Source of the DNA: CBDIHP01 sp965279195
Lineage (GTDB): Bacteria; Planctomycetota; Planctomycetia; Isosphaerales; Isosphaeraceae
Length of the DNA stretch: 64,000 nt
Direction: 5' to 3'
Assembly (NCBI GenBank): GCA_965279195.1
Contig: CBDIHP010000046.1
Coordinates: 186,001-250,000, forward strand
Below, in pieces: positions 1-8,101 of this stretch (position 1 is its first letter; each line of letters starts with the position of its first letter). The notes below the pieces were generated by a model, which saw nothing but the letters and a program-made list of their open reading frames with translations, was not told the DNA's origin and made no database searches. The position numbers and the translations under genes are program-made.

Positions 1-1
1 G

Positions 2-133
2 AGGAAGAGGGCAGACGTGAGGATGCGTCGTGGATTCAAGGCGGACATGCCGGGAGACCCCTGGGGACTGGAATTTGTCGGTGCGATCGAAGAGTGGATG
101 GACGATTCTCGCATGCAGCCACGTGAATGGTAG
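2..133 (+). CDS. C-terminal end of an unknown protein (5' end outside window)
   Basis: Frame 2 is open from the window edge to a TAG at 131-133 and gives 43 residues ending in DDSRMQPREW. The residues look like real protein (acidic and aromatic mix, GDPWGLEF, AIEEWMDD), while the other two frames look like noise. The stop is followed at once by a class A fold-back repeat, which in this window regularly sits just behind a stop codon; that supports a true gene end. No family is recognised from so short a piece. Confidence 0.4.
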   Translation, partial: RKRADVRMRRGFKADMPGDPWGLEFVGAIEEWMDDSRMQPREW

Positions 134-145
134 AGGGTACTTTTT

Positions 146-272
146 GGAGTGCGAGAGCGGAGCTGCCGGTTTCGTGCGGAGGGATCGGCCTCAGCTGGAC
201 GCTTGGATGATCCACGGGCGTCGGAACGTGTCCGAATCCTCCTGGAAAGCGGCCGCTCCGCTCCCGCACTCC
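146..272. repeat. Class A fold-back repeat, copy 1
   Basis: The left arm begins GGAGTGCGAGAGCGGAGCTG and the right arm (from 244) is its near complement, ending CTCCGCTCCCGCACTCC. About 60 bases of unrelated sequence lie between the arms. The same arm pair recurs at seven other places in the window, always 3' of a gene. The copy lies between the unknown gene ending at 133 and the start at 370. Confidence 0.7.
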
Positions 273-369
273 AGGGTGGCACAAACTTTTGTTGGAGGCT
301 CCGCACTGGTACGCTCGGGCCTCCTCGTCCGACTCACCCGCCACGATCCACCAACAGAGAGCCTCTCCA

Positions 370-1374
370 ATGACGACGCGTGCGTTTTCGATGACCCTCG
401 CCCTGGTCCTGAGTGCGGGGGTTGCCGTCCAGGGGGCCGACAAGGCGAAGCCGGTCCGCATGGGCTGCGGCGCGATGACGTTCGACACGGTCCCCGGCTG
501 GGGCCTGGACGAGCACGGCAAGTCGAACATCGGGCCGTGCCACGGCAGCGTCGTGGTCGACCGCGAGGGGACGATCTACACCAGCTCGCACGCCGGCGTC
601 TTCGCGTTCTCGCCCGACGGCAAGGTCGTCCGCAAGTTCCTCGGCGACAAGTACTCCGACATCCACGACATGAAGATCCGTGCCGAGGGCGACACCGACT
701 TCATCTATGGCGCCCGCAACGCCAACGCCGAAGGGTTCAAGTTCAACGCCAGGACCGGCGAGATCGTCCTCCACCTGCCGTTCCCCAAGGAGTCGGGCCT
801 CAAGCCGACCCCATTCAACCCGACGGCGATCACCGTCGCCCCCAACGGGGATATTTATCTGTCCGACGGCTACGCCAGCAACCACATCTTCATGTTCGAC
901 AAGGACGGCAAGTATCTCCGCTACTTCGGCTCCAAGGGTAACGGCCTGAAGGAGTTCAACACCGCCCACGGCATGACGCTCGACACCCGCTACGACCCGC
1001 CCCGCCTCCTGGTCTGCGACCGCAATCACATGCCCAAGGGCCGGCTCGTCCACTACTCGCTCGACGGCAAGTTCATCGAGGAGGTCGTCACCGGCCTCGG
1101 GATGCCGACCTCCGCGCAGGTGCAGGGCGACTTCGTCTCGGTGCCCGACCTCCACGGCCGGCTGGTGATCCTCGACAAGACCAACACCATCATCGCCGTC
1201 CTCGGCCACAACCCCGACCGCGCCAAGGGGGGGAGCTACGGGATCCCCCAGGACCAGTGGATCGAGGGCATTTTCAGCGGCACCCACGGCTCGTCGTGGG
1301 ACAAGGACGGCAACCTCTACGTCCAGGACTGGAACGTCGCCGGACGGATCATGAAGCTCGTCCGCGTGAAGTGA
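370..1374 (+). CDS. Secreted NHL-type six-bladed beta-propeller protein
   Basis: A 334-residue protein with a signal peptide at about residues 1-22 (TTRAFSMTLALVLSAG, then a QGA cleavage-like site). The rest is a run of NHL-like blades with recurring motifs such as DREGTIYTSS, FSPDGKVVRKF, APNGDIYLSDG, FDKDGKYLRYFG and DKDGNLYVQDW. Proteins of this kind form a beta-propeller outside the cytoplasmic membrane, and related propellers carry peptidyl-glycine lyase-like or binding roles; no catalytic residue can be assigned here. The ATG at 370 was chosen over a longer upstream reading because the signal peptide starts there and GAGAG precedes it. It stands alone, convergent with the esterase that ends 12 bases downstream. 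Confidence 0.8.
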   Translation: MTTRAFSMTLALVLSAGVAVQGADKAKPVRMGCGAMTFDTVPGWGLDEHGKSNIGPCHGSVVVDREGTIYTSSHAGVFAFSPDGKVVRKFLGDKYSDIHDMKIRAEGDTDFIYGARNANAEGFKFNARTGEIVLHLPFPKESGLKPTPFNPTAITVAPNGDIYLSDGYASNHIFMFDKDGKYLRYFGSKGNGLKEFNTAHGMTLDTRYDPPRLLVCDRNHMPKGRLVHYSLDGKFIEEVVTGLGMPTSAQVQGDFVSVPDLHGRLVILDKTNTIIAVLGHNPDRAKGGSYGIPQDQWIEGIFSGTHGSSWDKDGNLYVQDWNVAGRIMKLVRVK

Positions 1375-1386
1375 GCGGCTGAGAAT

Positions 1387-2277
1387 TCAAGGCATCGCCG
1401 CCTTGCCCTCGTCTTGCTTCGGGGCAGGGCGGCCCTCCTTCGCGAGCCGCTCCTTGAGGAATGCGAAGATCTCCTTGGTCGGGCCATCGTCGGGCGCCCC
1501 GATCTCACGGTTGATGGTCGCGTGATTCTTCCCCGGCGCGGGTACGACCTTCGCCGGCACGCCCGCGTCCCGCAGCTTCGCCGCAAGGGCTTCCGACTGG
1601 ATCTTCGAATCCTGCCGCGTCGCGACGTGGAGGATCAGGAACGGCGCGATCCCCTTGCCCCTCGCCACGTGGGCGATCGGCGAGGCATCGTTCTGGATCT
1701 TGCGGTCCTGGCCGAACACGGACGTGTAGGTCGTCTTCAGGGCCGGCAGACGGGCGAGTTCGATCTGTCTGGGTACGTCATAGCCGGCGCCGTCGAGCAG
1801 GACCACGCCGGAGAGGTCGGACCCTTTGAGGCCGGCCGTTTCGAGGTAACGCGTGTCGATGGCGGTCAACGCCGCCAGGTGCGCCCCCGCACTGTGGCCC
1901 ATGAGGAAGATCCTCGACGGGTCGCCTCCGTGCTCCCTGGCGTGGTCCCGGACCCAGCGGATCGCCCTCGCGACGTCGGTTGCCTGCTGCTTGTAGTCGG
2001 CGTTCGGGTGCAGGCGATAGTTGATGCTGACGAGGACAAAGCCCGCCTCGTTGAATGCCCGGGGCTTCTCCTGCACGGCCATCTTGTTGCCGAGCTTCCA
2101 GGCCCCGCCGTGGATCCAGACGACGATCGGGCAATCCTTTGCATCCTTCGGGGCGTAGACGTCGAGCTTTTGCCGCTCGCCCCCGCCGGAGACGTAGGCG
2201 AGATCCCTGGCGACCCTGGCGGCGTCCGCGGGGAGGAGGGCGAGCCCGGAAGCGAAGAAAATGAGAGATGTGAGCAT
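1387..2277 (-). CDS. Secreted alpha/beta hydrolase (carboxylesterase, BD-FAE-like)
   Basis: A 296-residue serine hydrolase. The N-terminal 20 residues are a signal peptide (LTSLIFFASGLALLPADA). The oxyanion motif HGGAW lies at 56-60, the nucleophile is Ser129 in GHSAG, and a late histidine in GKNHATIN completes the likely triad. This matches the HGG-type esterase/lipase family acting on acyl esters, possibly acetylated sugars, in the periplasm; the substrate is inference. ATG at 2277 was preferred because the 34 upstream in-frame residues do not look like protein and the signal peptide begins here. It runs convergent with the propeller gene at 370-1374. Confidence 0.85.
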   Translation of the reverse strand: MLTSLIFFASGLALLPADAARVARDLAYVSGGGERQKLDVYAPKDAKDCPIVVWIHGGAWKLGNKMAVQEKPRAFNEAGFVLVSINYRLHPNADYKQQATDVARAIRWVRDHAREHGGDPSRIFLMGHSAGAHLAALTAIDTRYLETAGLKGSDLSGVVLLDGAGYDVPRQIELARLPALKTTYTSVFGQDRKIQNDASPIAHVARGKGIAPFLILHVATRQDSKIQSEALAAKLRDAGVPAKVVPAPGKNHATINREIGAPDDGPTKEIFAFLKERLAKEGRPAPKQDEGKAAMP

Positions 2278-2358
2278 TCGTTGAAGTCCTCTTCTGCGAT
2301 GACTTGAGGGCTCACCCCGAAAGTAGCCCTGCGGAACCCACCAGGCGTGGACCCGATT

Positions 2359-2503
2359 TGGAGCCAGTTCGTGTGCCACTGGCTATGCCAGTGCGACGGT
2401 GGCGGTGGCTCCCATCCGAGGATCCGCGCCGTGCTGCGATTGCTCCGGATCGGCCGGGGCCTTCCCCAGCACTGGCAAGCCAGTGGCACACAAGCTGGCT
2501 CCA
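2359..2503. repeat. Fold-back repeat, class E
   Basis: The left arm TGGAGCCAGTTCGTGTGCCA and the right arm ending GGCACACAAGCTGGCTCCA are inverted copies. Each arm carries its own small palindrome, CACTGGC-tat-GCCAGTG on the left and CACTGGC-aa-GCCAGTG on the right. The layout is the same as class A but with different sequence. It sits just 3' of the permease gene that ends at 2537. Confidence 0.7.
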
Positions 2504-2536
2504 TATCGGGAGGATGCCGATCGAATCGCGTCGCTC

Positions 2537-4288
2537 CTACGCGATGAAACCGCGATCCTCGTCCGGAGTTCCGGCTCGGAGTGAGAACGAGCGGGCACAC
2601 ATCAGGGCGAAGTAGAACGCCGGCATCCTCACGATCATCACGATCGCCGCCCAGAGGGCCGGCGTCCCCGACGACAGGCTCAACGCGTCGTTGAGGAGCA
2701 GCGGGCCGAGGGGCTGGCTGCCTCGGGCGGGGGAGAGGACGAGCGGCAGCGCCAGGTCGGTGGCCGCGCAGACGATCAGCCAGGCGACGGCGGAGACGCG
2801 CAGGCCGCTCCAGGGGAACCGACGGGCGGCGCGTCGGGCCTGGTCGGAACGCGCGCCCAGGAGCGTCGCGGCGTCCTCCCACTCGCGGCGGAAGCGTTCC
2901 CGACGGGCCGATTCCAGGCGGAACGCCAGGCCGAGAGAACTCAACCCGACCGCCCAGCCGAAGAGCAGCCAGGGGCCACGCACCGGATGCAACAGAGTCG
3001 CGCTCTCGACGAGCCGTTTCGAAATGGCGGGGGCGAGCGGGATGCCCAGCGCGGCCCGATCGGCCAGGAAGAGCGACAGGCCGGAAAGGCCCGCAATGCC
3101 CACCGCGAGGGTCAGCGGCGGAACCCGGCCGATCCGCCCGGCGATCCATCCGGGCACGCGTCCGATCTTGCCGGTCCGCGCCCCGCCGAGCCCCCGGGCC
3201 ACCAGGAGGGCAACAACCACCCCGGCGGCCGCCGGGCCGATCGACCTCCCGAGCGCCGGCAGGACATCGAGGATGAACGGTTCGAAATCGGCCTCGAATC
3301 CCACGTCGCGGAGGAGCACGCGCAACCCGGCGAACATCGGCCCGACGGCCGCGACGGTCCAGACCAGGCCGGTCAGCAGCCTCGCGACCGTCTCGCCCGG
3401 CGAGAGGAGTCGGCCCCGGTGGATCGCCGCGATCGGGTCGGGTTCGTCCCCCCTCGAAATCAGCCACGAACGCCCGACGGAAGCCAGTCCAGCGGCGAGG
3501 AGGGCGAGGATCGACGCGCGGGCGAGGTCGCCATCGCGGAGGATCGCCCGTACTGCCTGGGCCGGCAGCGGCGCATCCAGGCCGAACGCCAGCGAGGCCG
3601 TCGGGTCGAAGAGGACCCAGGCGAAGATCGTCGCCTCAAGGCGCCGGATCGTCGGGCGGAGGATCGGCCAGATCAATGGACTCCAGGCCGAGCGTCGCGT
3701 CCCCCCCACCGACTCGGCGGCGTCGAGCCAGAGCGGGTCGACCGACCGGAGCGACTCCGAAGTCGCCATCGCCACCAGGGCCGTCGCGCGAAGGACCTCG
3801 GCCCAGCCGAGGCCGAGCCATCGCATGACCAGATCGATCGGTAGGTTGACCGACGGGATCAACCCGCCCAGTTCCGTCGGGACGGGGTGGTCGGCCAGGA
3901 AGATTCGGATCGCCAGCGAGACAACCAGCGGCCCCGCCGCGAGGGGAAGGACGACGACGACGGCGAGGATCGGTCGTCCCCAGTACGGCCCCTCGCCGAG
4001 CGCGCGGCCGAGGCGGACGCCGATCCATCGCGACGCGAACACTACCCCGAAGGCCGTCGCGAGGCTGGCCAGCGCGCCGTTCCAGACGGCCGGATCCCAG
4101 AGCGTGAGCCCGAGCGCGAAGATCGAACGTCGCCACTCGCCCGAGGGGCCCCGGTCGAGGAACGGCGGCAGGAGGAGCGCGAGGATCGGGAGCGCCAGCA
4201 GGGCGAACCCCAGCGACGCCCCGGCTCGCTTGATCCCCCGGCCGATCGATCTCCAGGCGCGTCGGAGCACGGCGATTGTCGCCCTCAT
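2537..4288 (-). CDS. ABC transporter permease, fused double-domain type (iron/thiamine-like)
   Basis: A 583-residue integral membrane protein with roughly 11-12 hydrophobic segments. A cytoplasmic loop near residue 190 reads LDAAESVGGTRRSAW, which matches the EAA loop that docks the ATPase in binding-protein-dependent permeases. A second, weaker copy (WEDAATLLGARSDQARR) lies near residue 475, so two permease halves are fused as in FbpB or ThiP proteins. No ATPase or binding protein is adjacent, so the substrate is unknown and partners must lie elsewhere. A class E repeat lies directly behind its stop. Confidence 0.7.
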   Translation of the reverse strand: MRATIAVLRRAWRSIGRGIKRAGASLGFALLALPILALLLPPFLDRGPSGEWRRSIFALGLTLWDPAVWNGALASLATAFGVVFASRWIGVRLGRALGEGPYWGRPILAVVVVLPLAAGPLVVSLAIRIFLADHPVPTELGGLIPSVNLPIDLVMRWLGLGWAEVLRATALVAMATSESLRSVDPLWLDAAESVGGTRRSAWSPLIWPILRPTIRRLEATIFAWVLFDPTASLAFGLDAPLPAQAVRAILRDGDLARASILALLAAGLASVGRSWLISRGDEPDPIAAIHRGRLLSPGETVARLLTGLVWTVAAVGPMFAGLRVLLRDVGFEADFEPFILDVLPALGRSIGPAAAGVVVALLVARGLGGARTGKIGRVPGWIAGRIGRVPPLTLAVGIAGLSGLSLFLADRAALGIPLAPAISKRLVESATLLHPVRGPWLLFGWAVGLSSLGLAFRLESARRERFRREWEDAATLLGARSDQARRAARRFPWSGLRVSAVAWLIVCAATDLALPLVLSPARGSQPLGPLLLNDALSLSSGTPALWAAIVMIVRMPAFYFALMCARSFSLRAGTPDEDRGFIA

Positions 4289-4377
4289 CGCGGATTCGCC
4301 CCGTCACGGCGCCGGGGATCGGGCCGTCATCGTATCAAAGTCGTTGCCGAAGGGCCTTATGGCTGTGAGGTTGTGTC

Positions 4378-4707
4378 GTGGATCACCCGGTGCTCAGGGA
4401 GTTGCAAGGGCTCTCGACCCTCAACGACCTCCTCCTCTGGGCGGCCGACCCGGGCCGAACCGCCTCCATCGTCGACCTCGTTGCGCTCGATGAATACACC
4501 CACGACCTGATCCTGCACGTCGAGGGCGAGCTCTTCGCCGTCTTCGACACGACCTGATTGGGCGACCTGAGGGCGGTCGCCCTCTGGGACCACCGGCCCA
4601 CCGAGGCCGAGTTGCTGGACGCGCGCAGGGCACAGGGATGGATCCCCGTCCCCACGGCGACGGTCGAGGGGCCGAAGGTGCTGGGGATCGGCTGTCGGCT
4701 GGGGTAA
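4378..4707 (+). pseudogene. Small unknown gene interrupted by an in-frame TGA
   Basis: A GTG at 4378 with GAGG seven bases upstream opens 59 codons that end in VFDTT and a TGA at 4555-4557. The same frame continues without a break for 49 more codons to a TAA at 4705-4707, reading LGDLRAVALWDHRPTEAE onward. Both halves have protein-like composition and together would give a compact protein of about 109 residues. The simplest reading is a gene inactivated by one nonsense change. Readthrough, or two separate small genes, cannot be excluded. No family is recognised. Confidence 0.5.
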
Positions 4708-4858
4708 GTGGTCTGGAAAAATCCCGAGCACGCCGTCTTCACACTCTGGAAGATTGCGAAGAAAAGGGGGGGACGTAAGCACGAATCCTGGCGATGAAGG
4801 GTTCAGGAGACTTCCGCCCGGAACGTAGTGAGATATGTTGTGTTGGGCGGTGCCCACC

Positions 4859-6217
4859 CTACTCGGGGCGGCGGCTGGCGAAGGCGATCCATCGGCCGTC
4901 GGGGGACCAGGCGGGGTCGCGGTCGCCGTCGGGGGGATCGAGCAGGGGGCGGACGGTGCCCCGGTCGAGGTCGAGGATTTGCAACGAACTGTCGGGGCGG
5001 CTGCGACGGTCATTGAAGGCGACCAGGCGGCCGTCGGGGGAGAGGGTCGGGAAATCCTCGCGACGGGCCTGGTCGGTCAGGCGGACCGGGTTCCGCCGGA
5101 AGATCGAGCCGGTGCGCCACAGGTCCCACCGGTTGAGGCGATCGGAGAGGAACGTGATGGTACCCGCGTCGGCCGACCAGACGGGGAAGGTGTCGAGCGC
5201 GGGGTCGTCGGTGAGGCGGAGCCGGCTCAGGCCGTCGGCCGCGCGGACGTAGATGTCCCAGTTGGCTTCGTTTCGCAGGACGTAGGCGAGTCGGTCGTCC
5301 TTGGGGGAGAACCGGGGCCAGAGGCCGCTGCCGAAAACCTCGACCTGCCCGGCCCTCGCGCCCTGGAGGTGCACAACCTCGATCCGCTCGTCGTTGCGGC
5401 CGATGGTGGACCAGTCGGTCGAGATCGAGGGCCGGCCGCTGGCGACATAGGCGATCCGGTCGCCGTCCTTCGACCAGCTCGGGCCGATCCCGGAGGCGAC
5501 GGCGGTCGTCGGGCCGCCCTCGGCCGAGACGATCCGGATCAGGGCGTCGCGGCCGGTGGAGTCGAACGCGGCGAAGGCGATCCGCTTGCCGTCGGGCGAC
5601 CAGGCCGGCGTCCCCGCGCGGAGGAATCCGTCGGGCCGGGCGACCGACTTCAGCCCCTGGCCGTCGGGATGCACCACGAACAGCCCGGCGGCGTCCGACC
5701 GGCCATCCCGGGGGTTCGGGAACAGCGGCCGTGCGAGCGACACGGTCCGCTCGGACACCTTCTCGGCGACCATGTTGAGTTGCCGGACCCGCTCGCCTTC
5801 GGTCCGATCCCGGCTCCGCTCGCGGACGACCACCTCCAGGCGTTCGCCCCCCGGCAGCGAGACCGGCCGGGCCTGGATCAGGACGTTCACCGAGCCGGAG
5901 ACCCACTCGGCTGAGACCCAGCGGTCGGGCCGGCCAGATTCCAGAGGACGATCCAGGCGACCCGATCCCCAGTTTCGCTCGGCCCCGTTCCGCGAGCGAT
6001 CGGCTTCCAGCCCGTAGGCCACGAGGTCGCCGGAGACGGTCGCCCTGCGGATCTCCAACGCGAGCAGCCGGCACGGGAGGTCGAGTGCGGAGCGTTCCAC
6101 GCGCCAGCGGCCGACCAGATTCGATGCGGTGTCCTGAGCCGCGATGGGTTCCCCCAGGCAGGCTGCGAGTGTGACGATTGCGAATCCTACGCCGCCGCGT
6201 CGCGTGCGGAACCACAT
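4859..6217 (-). CDS. Secreted PD40 (TolB-like) beta-propeller protein
   Basis: A 452-residue protein with an N-terminal signal segment (GVGFAIVTLAACLGEPIAAQ). The C-terminal two thirds carry about six PD40 blades: SPDGKRIAFAAF, SKDGDRIAYVAS, SPKDDRLAYVLR, SADAGTITFLSD, SPDGRLVAFNDR and SPDGRWIAFASR. These fold as a beta-propeller like the C-terminal half of TolB. The first 200 residues are unassigned. A role in sensing or binding at the cell surface is inference. ATG 6217 was chosen because the signal peptide starts there. Confidence 0.8.
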   Translation of the reverse strand: MWFRTRRGGVGFAIVTLAACLGEPIAAQDTASNLVGRWRVERSALDLPCRLLALEIRRATVSGDLVAYGLEADRSRNGAERNWGSGRLDRPLESGRPDRWVSAEWVSGSVNVLIQARPVSLPGGERLEVVVRERSRDRTEGERVRQLNMVAEKVSERTVSLARPLFPNPRDGRSDAAGLFVVHPDGQGLKSVARPDGFLRAGTPAWSPDGKRIAFAAFDSTGRDALIRIVSAEGGPTTAVASGIGPSWSKDGDRIAYVASGRPSISTDWSTIGRNDERIEVVHLQGARAGQVEVFGSGLWPRFSPKDDRLAYVLRNEANWDIYVRAADGLSRLRLTDDPALDTFPVWSADAGTITFLSDRLNRWDLWRTGSIFRRNPVRLTDQARREDFPTLSPDGRLVAFNDRRSRPDSSLQILDLDRGTVRPLLDPPDGDRDPAWSPDGRWIAFASRRPE

Positions 6218-6337
6218 CGAATAGGAGCCCCTCGGCCACGGTATAGCCTCGGCCACAGGAGGAGCTTCGTCGTTCCGGCTCGGATCTTCAAGGGCGTCGA
6301 CGCTTTCCGACGCCGCGTGCGCATCGGGGCCGGGCGC

Positions 6338-7255
6338 TCATCGAGGCACCTTGATCCGATAATTGGCGAGCACGGCCGTCACGTTGTCGGGCCCGCCGTG
6401 GTCGAGGGCCGCCCGGACGAGCGCATCGCACGCCTCATCGGGGTCGCCGTGGGACTGGAGGATATCTGCAATCATGCCGTCGTCGAGCGGCTCGGTGAGG
6501 CCGTCGGAGCAGAGCAGGAGGCGGTCGCCGTCGGCGAGCGGGAGCTTGTGGATCTCGGCGTGGACGCCGGCATTCGGGCCGCCGAGGACGTTGGTCACGA
6601 CGTTCCGCTTCGAGTGCGTCCTCGCTTCGGCCGGGTCAATCATGCCGGCCGAGACGAGCAGTTGCACGAGCGTGTGGTCGTGGGTGATCTGTTCGAGCTG
6701 GCCATCCCGGAACAGATACGCCCGGGTGTCGCCGGCGTGGACGATGTAGAGGTCGGTGCCGATGCTGTAGGCCATCGTCAGGGTCGTGCCCATGCCGGCG
6801 AGCGAACGATCCTCGGCCGCCTCGTCGAGCAACGCGCGGTCGGCCACGCGAAGACCCTTGCGCAGCTCGGCAACCAGGCGGTTCTCATCGCCGTTTCCCA
6901 GATGGAGAAACCACTCGACCGTATTGAGGAGGAACCCCTCCACGGACTGCACAGCAAGGGCGCTGGCGCGTTCCCCGGCCGCAGCGCCGCCCATGCCGTC
7001 GGCGACGATCATCAGGTAACTGTCGTCGTCGGAGTATCGGGTCCCGGCGGAGCCGGGGAGGCTGGACTTCTCGACCCGCATGGCCTTGACCATCCGGGCG
7101 ACGAGGAACTGGTCCTCGTTGTTCGTACGGACCCTGCCTTGATGCGTCAGGGCGCCGCAGGTGGCCGAGACCCTCGGGGGGTTGAGCAGGACCGTGGGGT
7201 CCTGCTCCTCGGTGGCATCGGGATCGGCCTTGGGTAAAGACGAGATCATAGCCAT
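6338..7255 (-). CDS. PP2C-family protein serine/threonine phosphatase (Stp1-like)
   Basis: A 305-residue soluble phosphatase with the full set of PP2C metal and core motifs in order: TNNEDQ near residue 45, ADGMGG near 85, GMGTTL, HAGDTRAYL, LCSDGLTE and the final GGPDNVT. It should remove phosphate from Ser/Thr residues using two Mn2+ or Mg2+ ions and so oppose Hanks-type kinases such as the one at 15.8-18.3 kb. GGAGGTGG lies about nine bases upstream of the ATG at 7255. It follows the GNAT gene on the same strand at a distance of 82 bases. Confidence 0.92.
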   Translation of the reverse strand: MAMISSLPKADPDATEEQDPTVLLNPPRVSATCGALTHQGRVRTNNEDQFLVARMVKAMRVEKSSLPGSAGTRYSDDDSYLMIVADGMGGAAAGERASALAVQSVEGFLLNTVEWFLHLGNGDENRLVAELRKGLRVADRALLDEAAEDRSLAGMGTTLTMAYSIGTDLYIVHAGDTRAYLFRDGQLEQITHDHTLVQLLVSAGMIDPAEARTHSKRNVVTNVLGGPNAGVHAEIHKLPLADGDRLLLCSDGLTEPLDDGMIADILQSHGDPDEACDALVRAALDHGGPDNVTAVLANYRIKVPR

Positions 7256-7337
7256 GGCGATTGACCCACCTCCGCGGGGACCTCTGACGAACCGTGTCGT
7301 CGGAGCGGAAGTGCAAGCGCCGTGCCATCCCGCCCGA

Positions 7338-7811
7338 TCAGGCGGGGAACGTCTTCTCGAACCGCAGGCTGCGGGGCTGATTGGTCGGGACGCCGGTCAA
7401 CGGCACGAAGTCGTAGCCGTTGGTCTCGCAGAGGCGGATGGCCTCGGGCTGGAAGAACCCCGACTCGATCCGGACGGCCTTCGACCCGCGTGACCGCGCA
7501 TGCTCCTCCAGGGAGGCGAGCATCGTGCGCGCGATGCCCTTCCGCCTCAGATCGGGCTCGACGAACATCCGCGAGACCTCGGCGAGCTGGTCCGAGATGC
7601 GGACGATCTCGCCGAACCCGACGATCCTGTCCTCCACCAGGGCGACGACCAGGAACGGGTCGCTCGACTCGGGCTCGACGGGGCGCCGCTCGGGGTGCTC
7701 TTCGAGGTTATAACGCTCGATCACCTCGATCGCGAGCCGGTCGGCGAGGGCGAGGGTCTCGGGTTCCTGCGGGTCGCCCGCCCGGATCTCCGGGCGAATC
7801 GTGGTGAGCAT
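7338..7811 (-). CDS. GNAT-family N-acetyltransferase
   Basis: A 157-residue protein of usual GNAT length. The acetyl-CoA binding motif is VEPDLRRKGIARTML near residues 92-106, and the second half (EEHARSRGSKAVRIESG, IRLCETNGYDFV) matches the rest of the fold. It should transfer an acetyl group from acetyl-CoA to an amine; the substrate cannot be told. ATG 7811 was chosen over a start eight codons upstream because it begins the conserved first strand (LTTIRPEIRAGD). Confidence 0.85.
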   Translation of the reverse strand: MLTTIRPEIRAGDPQEPETLALADRLAIEVIERYNLEEHPERRPVEPESSDPFLVVALVEDRIVGFGEIVRISDQLAEVSRMFVEPDLRRKGIARTMLASLEEHARSRGSKAVRIESGFFQPEAIRLCETNGYDFVPLTGVPTNQPRSLRFEKTFPA

Positions 7812-8101
7812 GGGCCCTCCGGATCGGCTGCGCAATGAGTGGAAGTTTCAATGGAGGCTCGGCGGGAAGCCCTTCGGCGGGAGTACGCCGGATCTTCACG
7901 GCCGATTTCCTCCATTCTACTCCCGTTCTCCCCCCCTTGTACGCCAGGTTGCCCCGGTTCAACGTGAACCCGTCGAATCTTTCCGGGAAGAATGATTTCG
8001 GCGAGTTTGCCGGTTCTGCCGAAGAGAGCGAAGACGCTTGCCCGGAACCTATCTCCGGCATTCATGCATGTGCGGCTTGAAGCGGTCGGGGAGTGACGAG
8101 G
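7812..8101. other. Intergenic region between the GNAT and beta-helix genes
   Basis: Divergent spacer of about 290 bases. Nothing coding is supported. It should hold the promoters of both flanking genes, but no convincing -35/-10 pair was found by eye. Confidence 0.5.

Noticed and set aside
4555..4557. TGA as a selenocysteine codon
   Set aside because: No redox-type motif surrounds the site and no SECIS-like hairpin was seen directly behind it.
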